Source: Colwellia sp. MB3u-45
GTDB lineage: Bacteria > Pseudomonadota > Gammaproteobacteria > Enterobacterales > Alteromonadaceae
NCBI RefSeq assembly: GCF_014077005.1
Contig: NZ_JACGVC010000050.1
Location: 124,001-188,000, forward strand
Length of the DNA: 64,000 nt
Reading direction: 5' to 3'
Part shown: positions 25,304-35,491 of the stretch, one piece after another
Layout of the letters: every line of letters starts with the position of its first letter
How positions within the stretch are numbered: the first letter of the stretch is position 1
Made by a program: the position numbers and the translations under genes
Notes under the pieces: model-generated
Told to the model about the DNA's origin: nothing
The model's input: the letters and a program-made list of their open reading frames with translations, nothing else
Database searches by the model: none

Positions 25304-27757
25304 TTAGCGTTCAAACAAGCTCATTTGGCTATTGGTGATTTCATCAAAACTGGTATTAATAAAAGGTAAAATAGCATCAGCTACCGCCAGCAATTGTCGA
25401 TCAATGTAAAATTGATAATCCAAAGCAGCGCTTTGACAGCCTTTAGCTTGTGGGCCATTGGTGGTCATGAGATATTCAATCCAACCTTTATTTTGATACT
25501 TAAGAGGTTTTCCCTGTTGCTGATAAATTTCATCGGCTAGCCTTGCTGCTCTGACATGTGGCGGCACATTTTTAACGTAAAGCTCAAGCTTTCTGCGCAA
25601 ACGTTTACGATAATAAAGTAAGTCATCATGCTTACCCGCTAAGGTATCAGCCACCATTTGCTTGATGTAATCCGCAACCGGTTCGTTATTAAAAATTTTC
25701 AAATACAAAGTACGTTGAAATTGCTTGGCTAATTCGGTCCAATCGGTGCGAACACTCTCTAAACCTTTAAACACCAGTTGTTGTTGTTCACCCTTTTGTA
25801 CTAAGCCTGCATAGCGTTTTTTTGTACCTATATCTTGGCCACGAATGGTTGGCATTAAGAATTGACTAAAGTGGGTTTCAAATTCAATATCAAGCTCGCT
25901 AACAATATTAAACTGTTCTTTAAGTAATTTTTGCCACTTTTGGTTAATGTAATCTTGTAAAATTTTACCAAGCGCCCTACTCTGCTCTGCGCTTTGGTGG
26001 TCACCGACATGGACAAATATTGAGTCGGTGTCGCCGTAAATAACTTGATAACCTTTTGCTTCAATCCATGATTTAGTGGTTTTTAGTATGCTATGGCTGC
26101 GTTTCGTAATTGAGCCAGATAACCGGGGATCAAAAAATCGGCAGCCGTTTGAGCCTAAAACACCATAAAATGAATTCATAATAATTTTTATCGCTTGTGA
26201 CAAGGCGGCATTGTTATCTCTTTTGGCAATATCTCGCTCTTTCCAAAGCTCAGTGATGATATCGGGTAGAAAATGCTGTTCTCTTGAAAAATAAGCCCCG
26301 TCAAAACCCTCTATGGCTGTTTCTGGTGATTTTAAACCTTCAATCAAGCCCATAGGATCAATATTAAAACTGCGGATAATACTGGGATACAGGCTTTTAA
26401 AATCTAACACCAGCACATTTTTATAAAGCCCAGGGGTAGAGTCCATTACAAAGCCGCCCGGTGATTCAAAGCCTTGATCACCATCGCCCATATTAGGCGC
26501 AATATAGCCACTACGATGTAATTTAGGCAAATATAAGTTGGTAAAAGCGGCGACAGAGCCACCGATTCTATCAATGGCTAAACCCGTTAGCTGTGCCCTG
26601 AGCATGGCAAATTCTAATAATTGCGTATGCTGAAAAATTAACAGCACTAAGCGACAATCTTCTAAATTATAAATTGCTAGCGCTGTTTTATCATGATGAA
26701 AATTATTAGTTATTTCTTGAATTCGGTGATCAACATCGTCAACTTTTTTGCCAATACCTAGTAACGTATTCGCGACATTATCGAGTGAGAAACTGGGAAA
26801 GTTATAAGTAGCACTTTTCAGTAAGTCGATACCATCGAGCACTACACGGCCATTAATTTCAATAAATTGCTGTTCACTACTTTGATTTTTACGCCAATGG
26901 GGTGCTTTTTTATCTCGACCAATCGTAAATTTAAGGCCATATAAATCATAACGATTTTGTAATAAAGCAAAATCAAAATTAATCACGTTCCAACCCATAA
27001 TAATATCAGGGTCGTGTTGAGTAAACCAAGCGAGCAAGCTCACTAATAATTCTTGTTCATTAGCTTGCCAAACAATATCAACATCACGGGTAGCTTGTTG
27101 CTCGCGGGCTATTTCTTCTGCATTGGCAATCATCAACACTTGCTGGCAATGCTCGCTATATAGCCCGATAGAATAGAGTTCACCCGACATTGAACATTCG
27201 ATATCAAGCGATACGCTCGACAGTGCAATGTCAGTTTGTTGCGCTTTATCAATACGTTTACATTTAACCTGCTCAAAGCGCTGGTAAGCTTGATTATTGG
27301 CTGAAGTCAAATTTACTGCCTGACCAGCAAAGGTGAGATCGGCCGTAATAAAACGCTCCATTAAAAAACGATCATCTGGGCGAATGTCGTCTTCATAACA
27401 CTTAATACCTTTTTGCTTTAGTACAGCGCGGGCTTGGTAAAAATCACGTAAGGTCAAAAAATACACGGCCGCCACCGCGGCTTGGTTAAATGCTTTTAGC
27501 GCAAGCGTTTTTATCTCGTCAAGGTTAATGCCTTGTTTAGCTAAAATGTCTTTAACATGAGTCACATCACTAACTTCAACAAAAAAAACCGCACGTTCGT
27601 TATCAATAATCAGCTGCACTGGCCCTTGTGGTGTTTTCAACCACAGGGTAATTTCAAGGTGATTGTTTCTGTCTGCCGCATTTCGGGTCAACAGAAAACC
27701 ACGAGTGCTCGCTAACGATTGAACTACGTCAGGAAGGTTTTCAGGAGAAAGTTGCAT
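25304..27757 (-). CDS. polB: DNA polymerase II (family B)
   Basis: SOS-inducible translesion and replication-restart polymerase, 817 residues (783 in E. coli). Exonuclease motifs are SLDIECSM near residue 182 and NVINFDFALLQNR. Polymerase motifs are DFKSLYPSIIRSFNIDP near 450, KIIMNSFYGVLGS near 527 and YGDTDSIFVHVGD near 575. It diverges from dinG across 83 bp containing one LexA box. Confidence 0.96.
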   Translation of the reverse strand: MQLSPENLPDVVQSLASTRGFLLTRNAADRNNHLEITLWLKTPQGPVQLIIDNERAVFFVEVSDVTHVKDILAKQGINLDEIKTLALKAFNQAAVAAVYFLTLRDFYQARAVLKQKGIKCYEDDIRPDDRFLMERFITADLTFAGQAVNLTSANNQAYQRFEQVKCKRIDKAQQTDIALSSVSLDIECSMSGELYSIGLYSEHCQQVLMIANAEEIAREQQATRDVDIVWQANEQELLVSLLAWFTQHDPDIIMGWNVINFDFALLQNRYDLYGLKFTIGRDKKAPHWRKNQSSEQQFIEINGRVVLDGIDLLKSATYNFPSFSLDNVANTLLGIGKKVDDVDHRIQEITNNFHHDKTALAIYNLEDCRLVLLIFQHTQLLEFAMLRAQLTGLAIDRIGGSVAAFTNLYLPKLHRSGYIAPNMGDGDQGFESPGGFVMDSTPGLYKNVLVLDFKSLYPSIIRSFNIDPMGLIEGLKSPETAIEGFDGAYFSREQHFLPDIITELWKERDIAKRDNNAALSQAIKIIMNSFYGVLGSNGCRFFDPRLSGSITKRSHSILKTTKSWIEAKGYQVIYGDTDSIFVHVGDHQSAEQSRALGKILQDYINQKWQKLLKEQFNIVSELDIEFETHFSQFLMPTIRGQDIGTKKRYAGLVQKGEQQQLVFKGLESVRTDWTELAKQFQRTLYLKIFNNEPVADYIKQMVADTLAGKHDDLLYYRKRLRRKLELYVKNVPPHVRAARLADEIYQQQGKPLKYQNKGWIEYLMTTNGPQAKGCQSAALDYQFYIDRQLLAVADAILPFINTSFDEITNSQMSLFER

Positions 27758-27781
27758 TAATGGTTCTAATTACTCATGACA

Positions 27782-27801
27782 AACTGTTAATATATACAGC
27801 A
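27782..27801. promoter_or_regulatory. LexA box shared by polB and dinG
   Basis: CTGT-TAATATAT-ACAG (27784-27799) is a perfect match to the gammaproteobacterial SOS consensus CTGT-N8-ACAG. It sits centrally in the 83-bp divergent interval, so one LexA dimer could repress both genes. Confidence 0.9.
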
Positions 27802-27840
27802 GTGTAAATCATCTTTTGTCGATAGGAAACTACAGCCGCG

Positions 27841-29955
27841 ATGTTAAGCGATAAAATTAAACAAGTTATTAGAACCTCCTATAAAAGCATAGGTGAAAAC
27901 CTCACCAACTTTAACCCGCGCCAACAGCAAACCTTTTTAATTGCTGAAATTGCCAAAACACTGGCGGGTGATTACGACAAAGTACGTAAAATTATCACTA
28001 TTGAGGCGGGCACAGGCACGGGGAAGTCTTTAGCTTATGCGCTTGGCGCTATTCCGTTAGCGTTAAATCGCAACAAAAAAGTCTGTATAGCGACCGCCAC
28101 CGTGGCATTGCAAGAACAACTGGTTGATAAAGACCTGCCCTTTCTAAAAAAATACAGTGGTTTAGACTTTAACTTTACCTTAGCAAAAGGACGCCAACGT
28201 TATGTTTGTCGGCAAAAACTCGCGCAAGCGGTGGCGAATGACGACAGCCCGCAAGCCGGTTTTACCTTTGCAGAAAAACCCCAAGCGAGTGATATTCGAA
28301 CCTTAAATAAGATGCACCAAGCGCTCAATGATAATAGTTGGCCCGGCGATATTGACGCTTGGCCAGAGTCAGTTAATCATCATATTTGGCAACAAATACA
28401 AGCCGATAAACATAGTTGCTTAAAGCATGTTTCAGAGCATAGTCATTGTCCATTTCATAAGGCCAGAGAGACCATGGACGCTGCTGATGTGTTAGTGGTT
28501 AATCATAGTTTACTCTTGGCTGATTTAGAACTGGGTGGCGGTAAGATATTACCGGCTCCTGAAGACACTTTTTACATTATTGATGAAGCGCATCACTTGC
28601 CAAAAGTAACACGCGATCACTCCAGTGCAAACCTGACGCTTAAGGGCGCGATTGACTGGCTGAGTAAATTGCCAGAAACTGGTGATAAAATTGCAAAATT
28701 GGTTAACTCAAATAGCGCAATTTCTCCCTCAATAAAAATGGCTGACGATTGCCAAGATATATTAGCTGACATGCAAAAAGTGCTGAGTTTTATTGATAAT
28801 AATCGCAGCCTTTATTTTCACCAAGCGGTGAGAAATAGCAAACAGATGCAGATGCAAAACCAAGCACTGCAATTTCGTTTTGAAAACGGCGTTATTCCGC
28901 AATCATTAAAGGATTGGGCGGAAGATTTAACCCAGAGTTCTAAAAAATGTTTAACGCATTTAAACAAGCTTTATAACCTGCTGATGGAATCGGTGAAAGA
29001 CGGTGATACGCAAATGTATTTAGCCGAACCCTTGTTGGCCGAATCTGGCTTTATGATCCAACGCTTGGAAAATTTTAATGCCTTATGGCAAATGTATGCC
29101 AAAACGGATAGCGACAAAGGTGCCCCTATGGCGCGTTGGCTGGAGCAAATTGAAGGCAAACGTACTGACTATTTAATGAGCGGCTCGCCAATCGAAGTGG
29201 GTTTCACCTTAGAAAATATGCTGTGGTCAAAATGTGAAGGCGCCGTGTTGTGCTCTGCCACTATTCTTGCTTTAAACTCGTTCGATCATTTTCGCCGACA
29301 AGCGGGTTTAAGAACAGATGATGGCAGCCAATACCAAAAAGTTGATTCACCCTTTGATTATCAAAACAACGCGCAGCTGATCGTGCCTAAAATGCAATAT
29401 GAGCCGAGTGCGGATCAGTTTACTGACGAATTAATTGCCAAGTTGCCTGAACAAATCAAACGCGGCAAAGCGACGCTAGTGCTGTTTTCCTCGTATTGGC
29501 AAATGGACAAAGTGGTGACCGCCCTGCGAGAACAAACCAAACTCAGTATTTTGGTGCAAGGCGAACAGTCTCGACAAAAAATCATTGAAACTCATAAAGC
29601 CCTTTGTGACAAAAAAGAAGACAGTATTATTTTTGGTACGCAAAGTTTTTCTGAAGGCTTGGACTTACCCGGCGACTATCTCACTAATGTGATTATTACC
29701 AAGTTGCCGTTTTCGGTGCCATCATCGCCAGTAGAAGAGGCTCAAGCAGAATATATCACGGCTAAAGGCGGCAATCCGTTTATGTCTATCTCAGTACCTG
29801 AAACCTCGAAAAAGCTGATTCAAGCGACTGGACGACTACTGAGAAACGAAAAAGATTATGGTGTTATTATACTAATGGACCGGCGTGTGGTGAATAAACG
29901 TTACGGTAAAGACTTATTAAACTCTTTACCGCCATTTAAACGTATTATTGAGTGA
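27841..29955 (+). CDS. dinG: ATP-dependent DNA helicase DinG
   Basis: 5'-3' XPD-like iron-sulfur helicase (704 residues) that resolves R-loops and repair intermediates in the SOS response. Walker A is AGTGTGKSLAYALG near residue 57. Fe-S cysteines include RYVCRQKL, HSCLKH and HCPFHKARE around residues 120-210. The DEAH box is IIDEAHHLP. C-terminal motifs include FGTQSFSEGLDLPG and QATGRLLRN. It is under the shared LexA box. Confidence 0.95.
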   Translation: MLSDKIKQVIRTSYKSIGENLTNFNPRQQQTFLIAEIAKTLAGDYDKVRKIITIEAGTGTGKSLAYALGAIPLALNRNKKVCIATATVALQEQLVDKDLPFLKKYSGLDFNFTLAKGRQRYVCRQKLAQAVANDDSPQAGFTFAEKPQASDIRTLNKMHQALNDNSWPGDIDAWPESVNHHIWQQIQADKHSCLKHVSEHSHCPFHKARETMDAADVLVVNHSLLLADLELGGGKILPAPEDTFYIIDEAHHLPKVTRDHSSANLTLKGAIDWLSKLPETGDKIAKLVNSNSAISPSIKMADDCQDILADMQKVLSFIDNNRSLYFHQAVRNSKQMQMQNQALQFRFENGVIPQSLKDWAEDLTQSSKKCLTHLNKLYNLLMESVKDGDTQMYLAEPLLAESGFMIQRLENFNALWQMYAKTDSDKGAPMARWLEQIEGKRTDYLMSGSPIEVGFTLENMLWSKCEGAVLCSATILALNSFDHFRRQAGLRTDDGSQYQKVDSPFDYQNNAQLIVPKMQYEPSADQFTDELIAKLPEQIKRGKATLVLFSSYWQMDKVVTALREQTKLSILVQGEQSRQKIIETHKALCDKKEDSIIFGTQSFSEGLDLPGDYLTNVIITKLPFSVPSSPVEEAQAEYITAKGGNPFMSISVPETSKKLIQATGRLLRNEKDYGVIILMDRRVVNKRYGKDLLNSLPPFKRIIE

Positions 29956-30028
29956 AACGAGGCCTAGTTAAGAAACTATACCGGTTTAATTGGGTATAAT
30001 TTCCAATAAATTAGCATTTAACTATTTA

Positions 30029-31000
30029 CTACAACCAACGTTTTTTCTTAAATATCATCAGCAGCACCACTGAAACCACGGCCATTACCCCTAATAAAAT
30101 AAAGTAACCATTAGCTGCTTTTAGTTCAGGTATATATTCAAAGTTCATCCCATAGATACCGGCAAGAAAGGTTAAAGGCACGAATAATGCCGTGATCACG
30201 GTTAATACCCGCATAGTGGCGTTAAGTTGATGCGAGGTTACAGACATATAGCCATTGATTAAATCACCGCAAATATCGTAATACATTTGCGAAAGGCTCA
30301 GCAAACGGTCTAAACGTTCGCGTAAATCATTAACCGTATGGATTTCTTTATCTGTGATTAGATCAGTATCTTCATCATCTACATAAGCTTTGAGCCTTTC
30401 TCCCATGGTGACATGGTAGTTAAAAGTACGTCTTATTTTTACCAGTTGTGAGCGGTATGAGGTAATTTGTTTCATCATCTTGTCATTACCACTTGATTGA
30501 AAGTCATCTTCAATTTTTTCTAGCTCAGCTTCAAAACTAAACATTTCCTTTAGATAATAACCACAACTGCTGTGGAAAAGCCTCAGTGCCAAATGCACAG
30601 GGCTGCGCTTAAGGTATTTTTCACTGCTTTCGGAAAATAACTCGTTAATCGCTAATGAGCTTTGTGGGTGACGGGTAATGAGTACACGTTTACCGATAAA
30701 CATACTGATTTGCAAATGAGCAAATCTTAGACCATCGTCATTGGCAATAATGCCGCGGTACAGCATAAAAATATAATCGTTAAACAACTCAATTTTAGGT
30801 GGATGGCGCTCACGAAGCGCATCATTTATCGCTAAAGGATGGCAATTAAACTGCGTTAATAGCCGTTTCTCTTCTTCTAATTCAACGTTATCAAGATCAA
30901 TCCACAGTGTAGTATCGTCATTTTCTTGCCATTGCTTGATTAATTCACTGCTACCAAAGACAGTTTTTTTAGTTGCTGATATCAACATACATTTTATCAT
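30029..31000 (-). CDS. CorA/ZntB-family divalent cation transporter
   Basis: A 323-residue 2-TM-GxN channel. A large cytoplasmic alpha/beta N-domain is followed by two C-terminal helices, with the signature YGMNFEYIPEL between them (near residue 280). The signature loop acidic residue fits a CorA/ZntB cation channel (Mg2+, Co2+ or Zn2+). The basic tail is KKKRWL. It is divergent from mgtE, with a 299-bp interval, so the cluster gathers three distinct cation transporters. Confidence 0.9.
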   Translation of the reverse strand: MIKCMLISATKKTVFGSSELIKQWQENDDTTLWIDLDNVELEEEKRLLTQFNCHPLAINDALRERHPPKIELFNDYIFMLYRGIIANDDGLRFAHLQISMFIGKRVLITRHPQSSLAINELFSESSEKYLKRSPVHLALRLFHSSCGYYLKEMFSFEAELEKIEDDFQSSGNDKMMKQITSYRSQLVKIRRTFNYHVTMGERLKAYVDDEDTDLITDKEIHTVNDLRERLDRLLSLSQMYYDICGDLINGYMSVTSHQLNATMRVLTVITALFVPLTFLAGIYGMNFEYIPELKAANGYFILLGVMAVVSVVLLMIFKKKRWL

Positions 31001-31299
31001 TATATACTCTCAATATGCCCCGAGTTAAACGGGATGATTATTACCCCTGACCTTTGATTTTATTGTTATAAAGTCAAAAAAGCAGCAACAAGCCAAAGCT
31101 AGAAAAATAGTGAACTAAATTAGCATTAAAACTAACTTATTTCTCCTTGATTGTAATACACTTGTTTTTAAATACGAATCTAATTCACCGAATATAATTC
31201 ACTAAAAGTAATAACATAAAAGTTAAGAGTAAATGACAAACAGTTACCCTCCCACACAAGGTCATATGCCTTTATTAAAACAACTTTAAGGATAAATAA

Positions 31300-32652
31300 A
31301 TGTTAGAAAATCCCATTGATAAATTATCCTTAGTCATTGACGACATTCTCATTGCAGAGCATACGCAAGAAATTGTCCAGGTAATGCGCTCGGCCATTGA
31401 AACACTCGCGCCAGAACAATTTGCCCTGTTAATTGAAGCACTGCCACAAGATAAGCGTTTAAGTGTTTGGTCTACTTACCCTGAAACCATGCAAAGGTCT
31501 GCTTTTGTCGATATGGGACAAGGCACTCGAACCAGCTTAATTCAGGCGTTGAGCGACGAGGAATGTTTTGAGTTACTTGCCCAACTAGATGTTGATGAAG
31601 TAATTGAAATTGCAGAGGAAATACCAAGCCGCCTATTAAAATATGCGATAAAAAATTTAGATGACTCACAGCGAAAACTTTATCAACAGGCACAGCAATT
31701 TAGTGTTGATGAAGTCGGTCACTGGTTAGATTACAATTATGTTCGCATTTCAGAAAAACTTAAAGTCACTAGTGCGCAGCTACTTTTACAAAAAGGTCTA
31801 TCGCCCTATACCGAAGACTTTTATGCGGTCAATAAAGAAGGTGTTTTAACCGGCACTGTCGCCATTAATGCGCTAATACAAAGTGACGGCGAAAGCACGT
31901 TAAAAACACTTTTTTCTGCTGAGATAACAAGACTTAATGCTAATGAAGAGTTAACAACTGCAGCGGAAACGGTCATATTATCAGGTAAAATGTCGCTACC
32001 CGTTGTGGATGAAAACGAACATTTTCTTGGCCGATTTACTGTCGAAACCGCCTATCAAGTAAAGCAAGAGTCGCAAACAGAGCAAATGACTACCGCCGCG
32101 GGTTTAAGTACCGACGAAGACTTATTCGCTAGTGTACGCACCAGCGCCAAAAACCGTGGCATTTGGCTTGGTATTAACTTACTGACCGCATTTTTGGCGT
32201 CTTGGTTTATTGGTTTTTTTGAAGCAACGCTACAACAAGTCGTAGCCTTGGCGGTATTAATGCCGGTAGTTGCCTCTATGGGTGGCGTATCCGGTAGTCA
32301 AACCTTAACGGTTATTGTTCGAGGCTTAGCCCTAGGGCAGATAACAGAACAAAATAGAAAGGTGCTGCTGCGAAAAGAGTTAAAAGTGGGCGGGGTCAAT
32401 GGCATCATTTGGTCTATTGTTATCGGTGCAATTACCTATTTTTGGTTTGACAGCATCGAATTAAGTTTCGTTATTGCCTTAGCGATTTTATTAAATTTAC
32501 TGACCGCGTCTGCATCCGGCGTTATGATCCCGGCATTATTAAACAAATTAAATATCGACCCAGCCTTATCTGGCGCGGTTATTTTAACCACAGTAACCGA
32601 TATTGTTGGCTTTGTGGTGTTTTTGGGATTAGGTAGCTTACTGCTACTTTAG
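31300..32652 (+). CDS. mgtE: Magnesium transporter MgtE
   Basis: A 450-residue Mg2+ channel. The N-terminal superhelical domain covers residues 1-130 (LLAQLDVDEVIEIAEEIPSRLL). A CBS pair covers about 135-260, a connecting helix about 270, and five C-terminal membrane helices follow. Conserved features include MPVVASMGGVSGSQTLTVIVRG near 325 and ASASGVMIPALL. Mg2+ gating through the N and CBS domains is known for the family. AAGGATAAATA precedes the ATG. The CNNM gene follows after 24 bp, so they probably form an operon. Confidence 0.93.
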   Translation: MLENPIDKLSLVIDDILIAEHTQEIVQVMRSAIETLAPEQFALLIEALPQDKRLSVWSTYPETMQRSAFVDMGQGTRTSLIQALSDEECFELLAQLDVDEVIEIAEEIPSRLLKYAIKNLDDSQRKLYQQAQQFSVDEVGHWLDYNYVRISEKLKVTSAQLLLQKGLSPYTEDFYAVNKEGVLTGTVAINALIQSDGESTLKTLFSAEITRLNANEELTTAAETVILSGKMSLPVVDENEHFLGRFTVETAYQVKQESQTEQMTTAAGLSTDEDLFASVRTSAKNRGIWLGINLLTAFLASWFIGFFEATLQQVVALAVLMPVVASMGGVSGSQTLTVIVRGLALGQITEQNRKVLLRKELKVGGVNGIIWSIVIGAITYFWFDSIELSFVIALAILLNLLTASASGVMIPALLNKLNIDPALSGAVILTTVTDIVGFVVFLGLGSLLLL

Positions 32653-32676
32653 AAAAGTAAAAAAAGGAAAAAAGTA

Positions 32677-33801
32677 ATGCCCGTAGAAACTATCACCTGG
32701 ATTGCTATTGTGTTTTGTATTTCACAATCTGCCATTTTTTCTGGATTAAATTTAGCGTTTTTTTCACTCAGTAGGCTACAACTAGAAGTAGAAGCAAATA
32801 AAGGTAATAAAGCCGCCATAACGGTATTAACACTGAGAAACGATTCTAACTTTTTATTAGCGACTATTTTATGGGGCAATGTGGGGATTAATGTTTTGTT
32901 AACCATGTTGTCTGACTCGGTACTTGCGGGTGTTGGCGCCTTTTTGTTCTCAACCATAGTGATCACGGTGGTGGGTGAAATTACGCCTCAGGCTTACTTT
33001 TCTCGCAATGCGTTAAAAATGGGTAGCATGCTCGCGCCTATCATTCGCTTCTACCAGTTTCTGCTTTACCCCGTTACTCGCCCAAGTGCGCTAATACTTG
33101 ACGCTTGGTTGGGCAAAGAAGGTATTACCTACTTAGCAGAAAGTGAATTAGGCAGTATTATTAAAGAGCACATTAGCGCTGAAGAAGCTGACTTGAACCA
33201 TGTTGAGGGTATTGGCGCCCTGAATTTTTTTGCTTTAGATGAAATTAGAGTCACAGAAGAAGGTGAAGTTATTGACCCTAACTCTATTATCGCCTTGCCA
33301 ACAAAGCTTGATTTACCCGTTCTGCCAGATACTTATTCTGGCCCCGACGATCCATTTTTAACTATGCTAAATCATTCTGGTTATAGTTGGGTGGTATTAA
33401 CCAACCTCGAAGGTAAACCTTTACTTGTTATTGATGCTGATGGCTTCTTGCGTAGCGCACTGTTTCAGTCAGAAAACTTTGACCCTTACAATTTTTGTCA
33501 TCGTCCGGTTGTTATCACTGATGAAACGACATCGTTAAATGAAGCCATTTTAAAAATGAAAGTAAGTACCTCTATTGATAAAAACTTCGACGGCGTTATT
33601 GAACACGATGTGCTGCTGGTATGGGGTGAAACTAAACGTATTATTACCGGTGCAGATATATTTGGCCGTTTACTTAAAGGTATGCTGCCCCCGATGCAAG
33701 ATACCGATAATGCCACGGTAAAAAATAAAACTGAAAAAAGTAAGGCTAAGCCCAGTAAAGCCAAGGTCAGTAAAGCTAAACCAAGTAAAGACGAGAAATA
33801 A
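32677..33801 (+). CDS. CNNM/DUF21-domain membrane protein with Lys/Ser-rich tail
   Basis: A 374-residue protein. A DUF21 transmembrane domain covers residues 1-165 (QSAIFSGLNLAFFSLSRLQLEVEA, then VVGEITPQAYFSRNALKMGS). A poorly conserved CBS-like region follows at about 190-340. The C-terminal 30 residues are a repeated KPSKAKVSKAKPSK sequence, probably disordered and highly basic. CNNM/CorC-type proteins act in Mg2+ efflux or resistance, which fits its place directly behind mgtE. Confidence 0.85.
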   Translation: MPVETITWIAIVFCISQSAIFSGLNLAFFSLSRLQLEVEANKGNKAAITVLTLRNDSNFLLATILWGNVGINVLLTMLSDSVLAGVGAFLFSTIVITVVGEITPQAYFSRNALKMGSMLAPIIRFYQFLLYPVTRPSALILDAWLGKEGITYLAESELGSIIKEHISAEEADLNHVEGIGALNFFALDEIRVTEEGEVIDPNSIIALPTKLDLPVLPDTYSGPDDPFLTMLNHSGYSWVVLTNLEGKPLLVIDADGFLRSALFQSENFDPYNFCHRPVVITDETTSLNEAILKMKVSTSIDKNFDGVIEHDVLLVWGETKRIITGADIFGRLLKGMLPPMQDTDNATVKNKTEKSKAKPSKAKVSKAKPSKDEK

Positions 33802-33808
33802 GCATCTA

Positions 33809-33833
33809 GCGCTGAATCATCCTTTTTCAGCGC
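33809..33833 (+). terminator. Terminator after the CNNM gene
   Basis: GCGCTGAA and TTCAGCGC form an 8-bp stem. A second stem, TTCGGCTAT...ATAGCCGAA (33851-33875), follows, with one arm duplicated at 33837. T-runs are weak, so termination may need both hairpins. Confidence 0.55.
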
Positions 33834-33965
33834 CCGTTTCGGCTATTAGTTTCGGCTATAAATAGCATAGCCGAAACGCTTGGTATTAGTTCTGCTCATA
33901 GTCCTGATCAAAGTCCTGGTCAAAGTCATAAAAAACAGTGATCATTGAGGTTAAATAGCCGCTAG

Positions 33966-34832
33966 TTATTCTGGTTTTAGGGCTAGCACGTCTGATTTTA
34001 ACAAGCTTAAAATTTTCTCGGCGGTATTACCTAACACTTTTGCTTTCAAACCTTTTCGACCAATAGTACCAATAACCACTAACCCTGCTTTTTGCCGTGC
34101 CGCAATACTGGGGATTACTTTTTCGGGTTCACCAGCCTTAATAAAAAAATTCGCGACAGGAATGTCATATTCCGCCGCTAACTTTTCAATTTTATGCTTT
34201 AGGGTTTTCCCTGCTTTAATTTCTAGTTCGTCTTTGTATTGTAAACCTAAGTCACGTAAAAATTTTGAAAATTGTAAGGTATAACAGACAAATAATTCTG
34301 CGTTGTTCGCTTTAGCAAATTCTTTCGCTGCAGTTAATATCTGATGATTTAGTGTTTGTTTACTTTTACGCTTAGTCTCTAAATCAATAGCGGCTAAGAC
34401 ATTTGGCGATTTACGCCATTTATGATCACTGACAATAAATATCGGCGCTGGGCACGCGCGTAATAATTGCCAATCGGTAGATGTGTATAAGAAAGTCTCA
34501 GTGCGATGGGCTGTTTTAACTACCATTGATAGCTGGTGTTGTTTTGCGTAGTCACTTATCCAATGGTCAATACGCTTTTCCCATACGACTTCATAACTGT
34601 AATCAATGTCGTCAGGCACTAAGGTCTTGAGTGATTTTTCTGCGTTATAGGTGACCGCATCGATTACCGCTTGTTTAATATTTTGTGGATCATCTTGAAT
34701 ATGACGTAAACTTTGATAACAAAAATAAACAATATGCAATGATTGGCTTTTAGTTTTAGCCAGTTCACAAGCTCGTTTTATAGCGACTTGTTTGCTGTCT
34801 GATAAATCGGCAACAACGAATATTTTACTCAT
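33966..34832 (-). CDS. uspE: Tandem universal stress protein, UspE-like
   Basis: A 288-residue cytoplasmic protein with two Usp domains (about 1-140 and 150-288). The second domain carries the ATP-binding-type loop VVIGTIGRKGLKAKVLGNTAE; the first is degenerate at that position, as is usual for UspE. E. coli UspE is slightly longer (316). It lies convergent to the CNNM gene and stands alone. Confidence 0.85.
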   Translation of the reverse strand: MSKIFVVADLSDSKQVAIKRACELAKTKSQSLHIVYFCYQSLRHIQDDPQNIKQAVIDAVTYNAEKSLKTLVPDDIDYSYEVVWEKRIDHWISDYAKQHQLSMVVKTAHRTETFLYTSTDWQLLRACPAPIFIVSDHKWRKSPNVLAAIDLETKRKSKQTLNHQILTAAKEFAKANNAELFVCYTLQFSKFLRDLGLQYKDELEIKAGKTLKHKIEKLAAEYDIPVANFFIKAGEPEKVIPSIAARQKAGLVVIGTIGRKGLKAKVLGNTAEKILSLLKSDVLALKPE

Positions 34833-35023
34833 AATATCTTCTTTTATTTATAGGTATAAATTAAAAGTAGCATACAAAAATTTATTTACTTTGATATAAA
34901 ACAACTATCTAAAAATTAATGACGAGGAGTTATTGATCACGATAAATTTAACATCTGGGCAGATGATTTTAAGAGTTAAGCAGGTCATTATAGGCGAGTG
35001 TAATGCTTAACTTGCCCAGGTAT

Positions 35024-35227
35024 TTAATCTTCAACTTTTGCTTTATGTTTTTTATTAAAATAAAGATATAAAAAGCCAGCGATAACAATATTTAAGATAC
35101 AACGCAATACCTCAGCGAGTTGAATATTTGCGTCTGCTAAAGCATATATCAAGTCAACCGCAGAGCCAAACCCTAGTATGATCGCTATAATAATAAATAT
35201 TTTTTCTAAAGACATTGAATTAGACAT
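35024..35227 (-). CDS. Small two-helix membrane protein, unknown
   Basis: A 67-residue protein starting MSNSMSLEKIF. It has two hydrophobic segments (IFIIIAIILGFGSAVDLIYAL and ILNIVIAGFLYLYF) and a charged tail KKHKAKVED. I choose the ATG at 35227 because GAGAAA lies upstream and the longer frame (to 35314) adds an atypical leader. No family is recognised. Confidence 0.55.
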   Translation of the reverse strand: MSNSMSLEKIFIIIAIILGFGSAVDLIYALADANIQLAEVLRCILNIVIAGFLYLYFNKKHKAKVED

Positions 35228-35460
35228 GGGTTTCTCGATAAACATAACGACATTAAGCGACATAAAATGATAGTGGCTTATTAAAACAGTTCTGCTCTTG
35301 CATTTCGCAATCAAACCGAACTAGCTAAAGGCTAATTATACAGGTTAATATGCAGATAATTAGTATATAGGTTAATAACTTACTTAACCTATATACTCGC
35401 TTTATTTAAGATAAAAACAACAGAGCCCACTGATTTAAGCGCTTATTTTTACAAAAAATA

Positions 35461-35486
35461 CAAACAATGCAAACAATGCAAACAAT
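35461..35486. repeat. 9-bp tandem repeat (CAAACAATG)
   Basis: Three consecutive copies of CAAACAATG (the last truncated) lie immediately past the CoA-transferase stop codon. This is a simple microsatellite-like tract with possible slippage. Confidence 0.7.
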
Positions 35487-35491
35487 AAAAA

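Noticed and set aside
31001-31299. Mg2+ riboswitch (M-box or mgtA-type leader) before mgtE
   Set aside because: No conserved M-box core or strong leader terminator structure could be recognised in the interval.
32649-32966. 105-codon frame antisense to the CNNM gene
   Set aside because: It lies opposite a well-supported transmembrane domain and is explained as a shadow of that gene.
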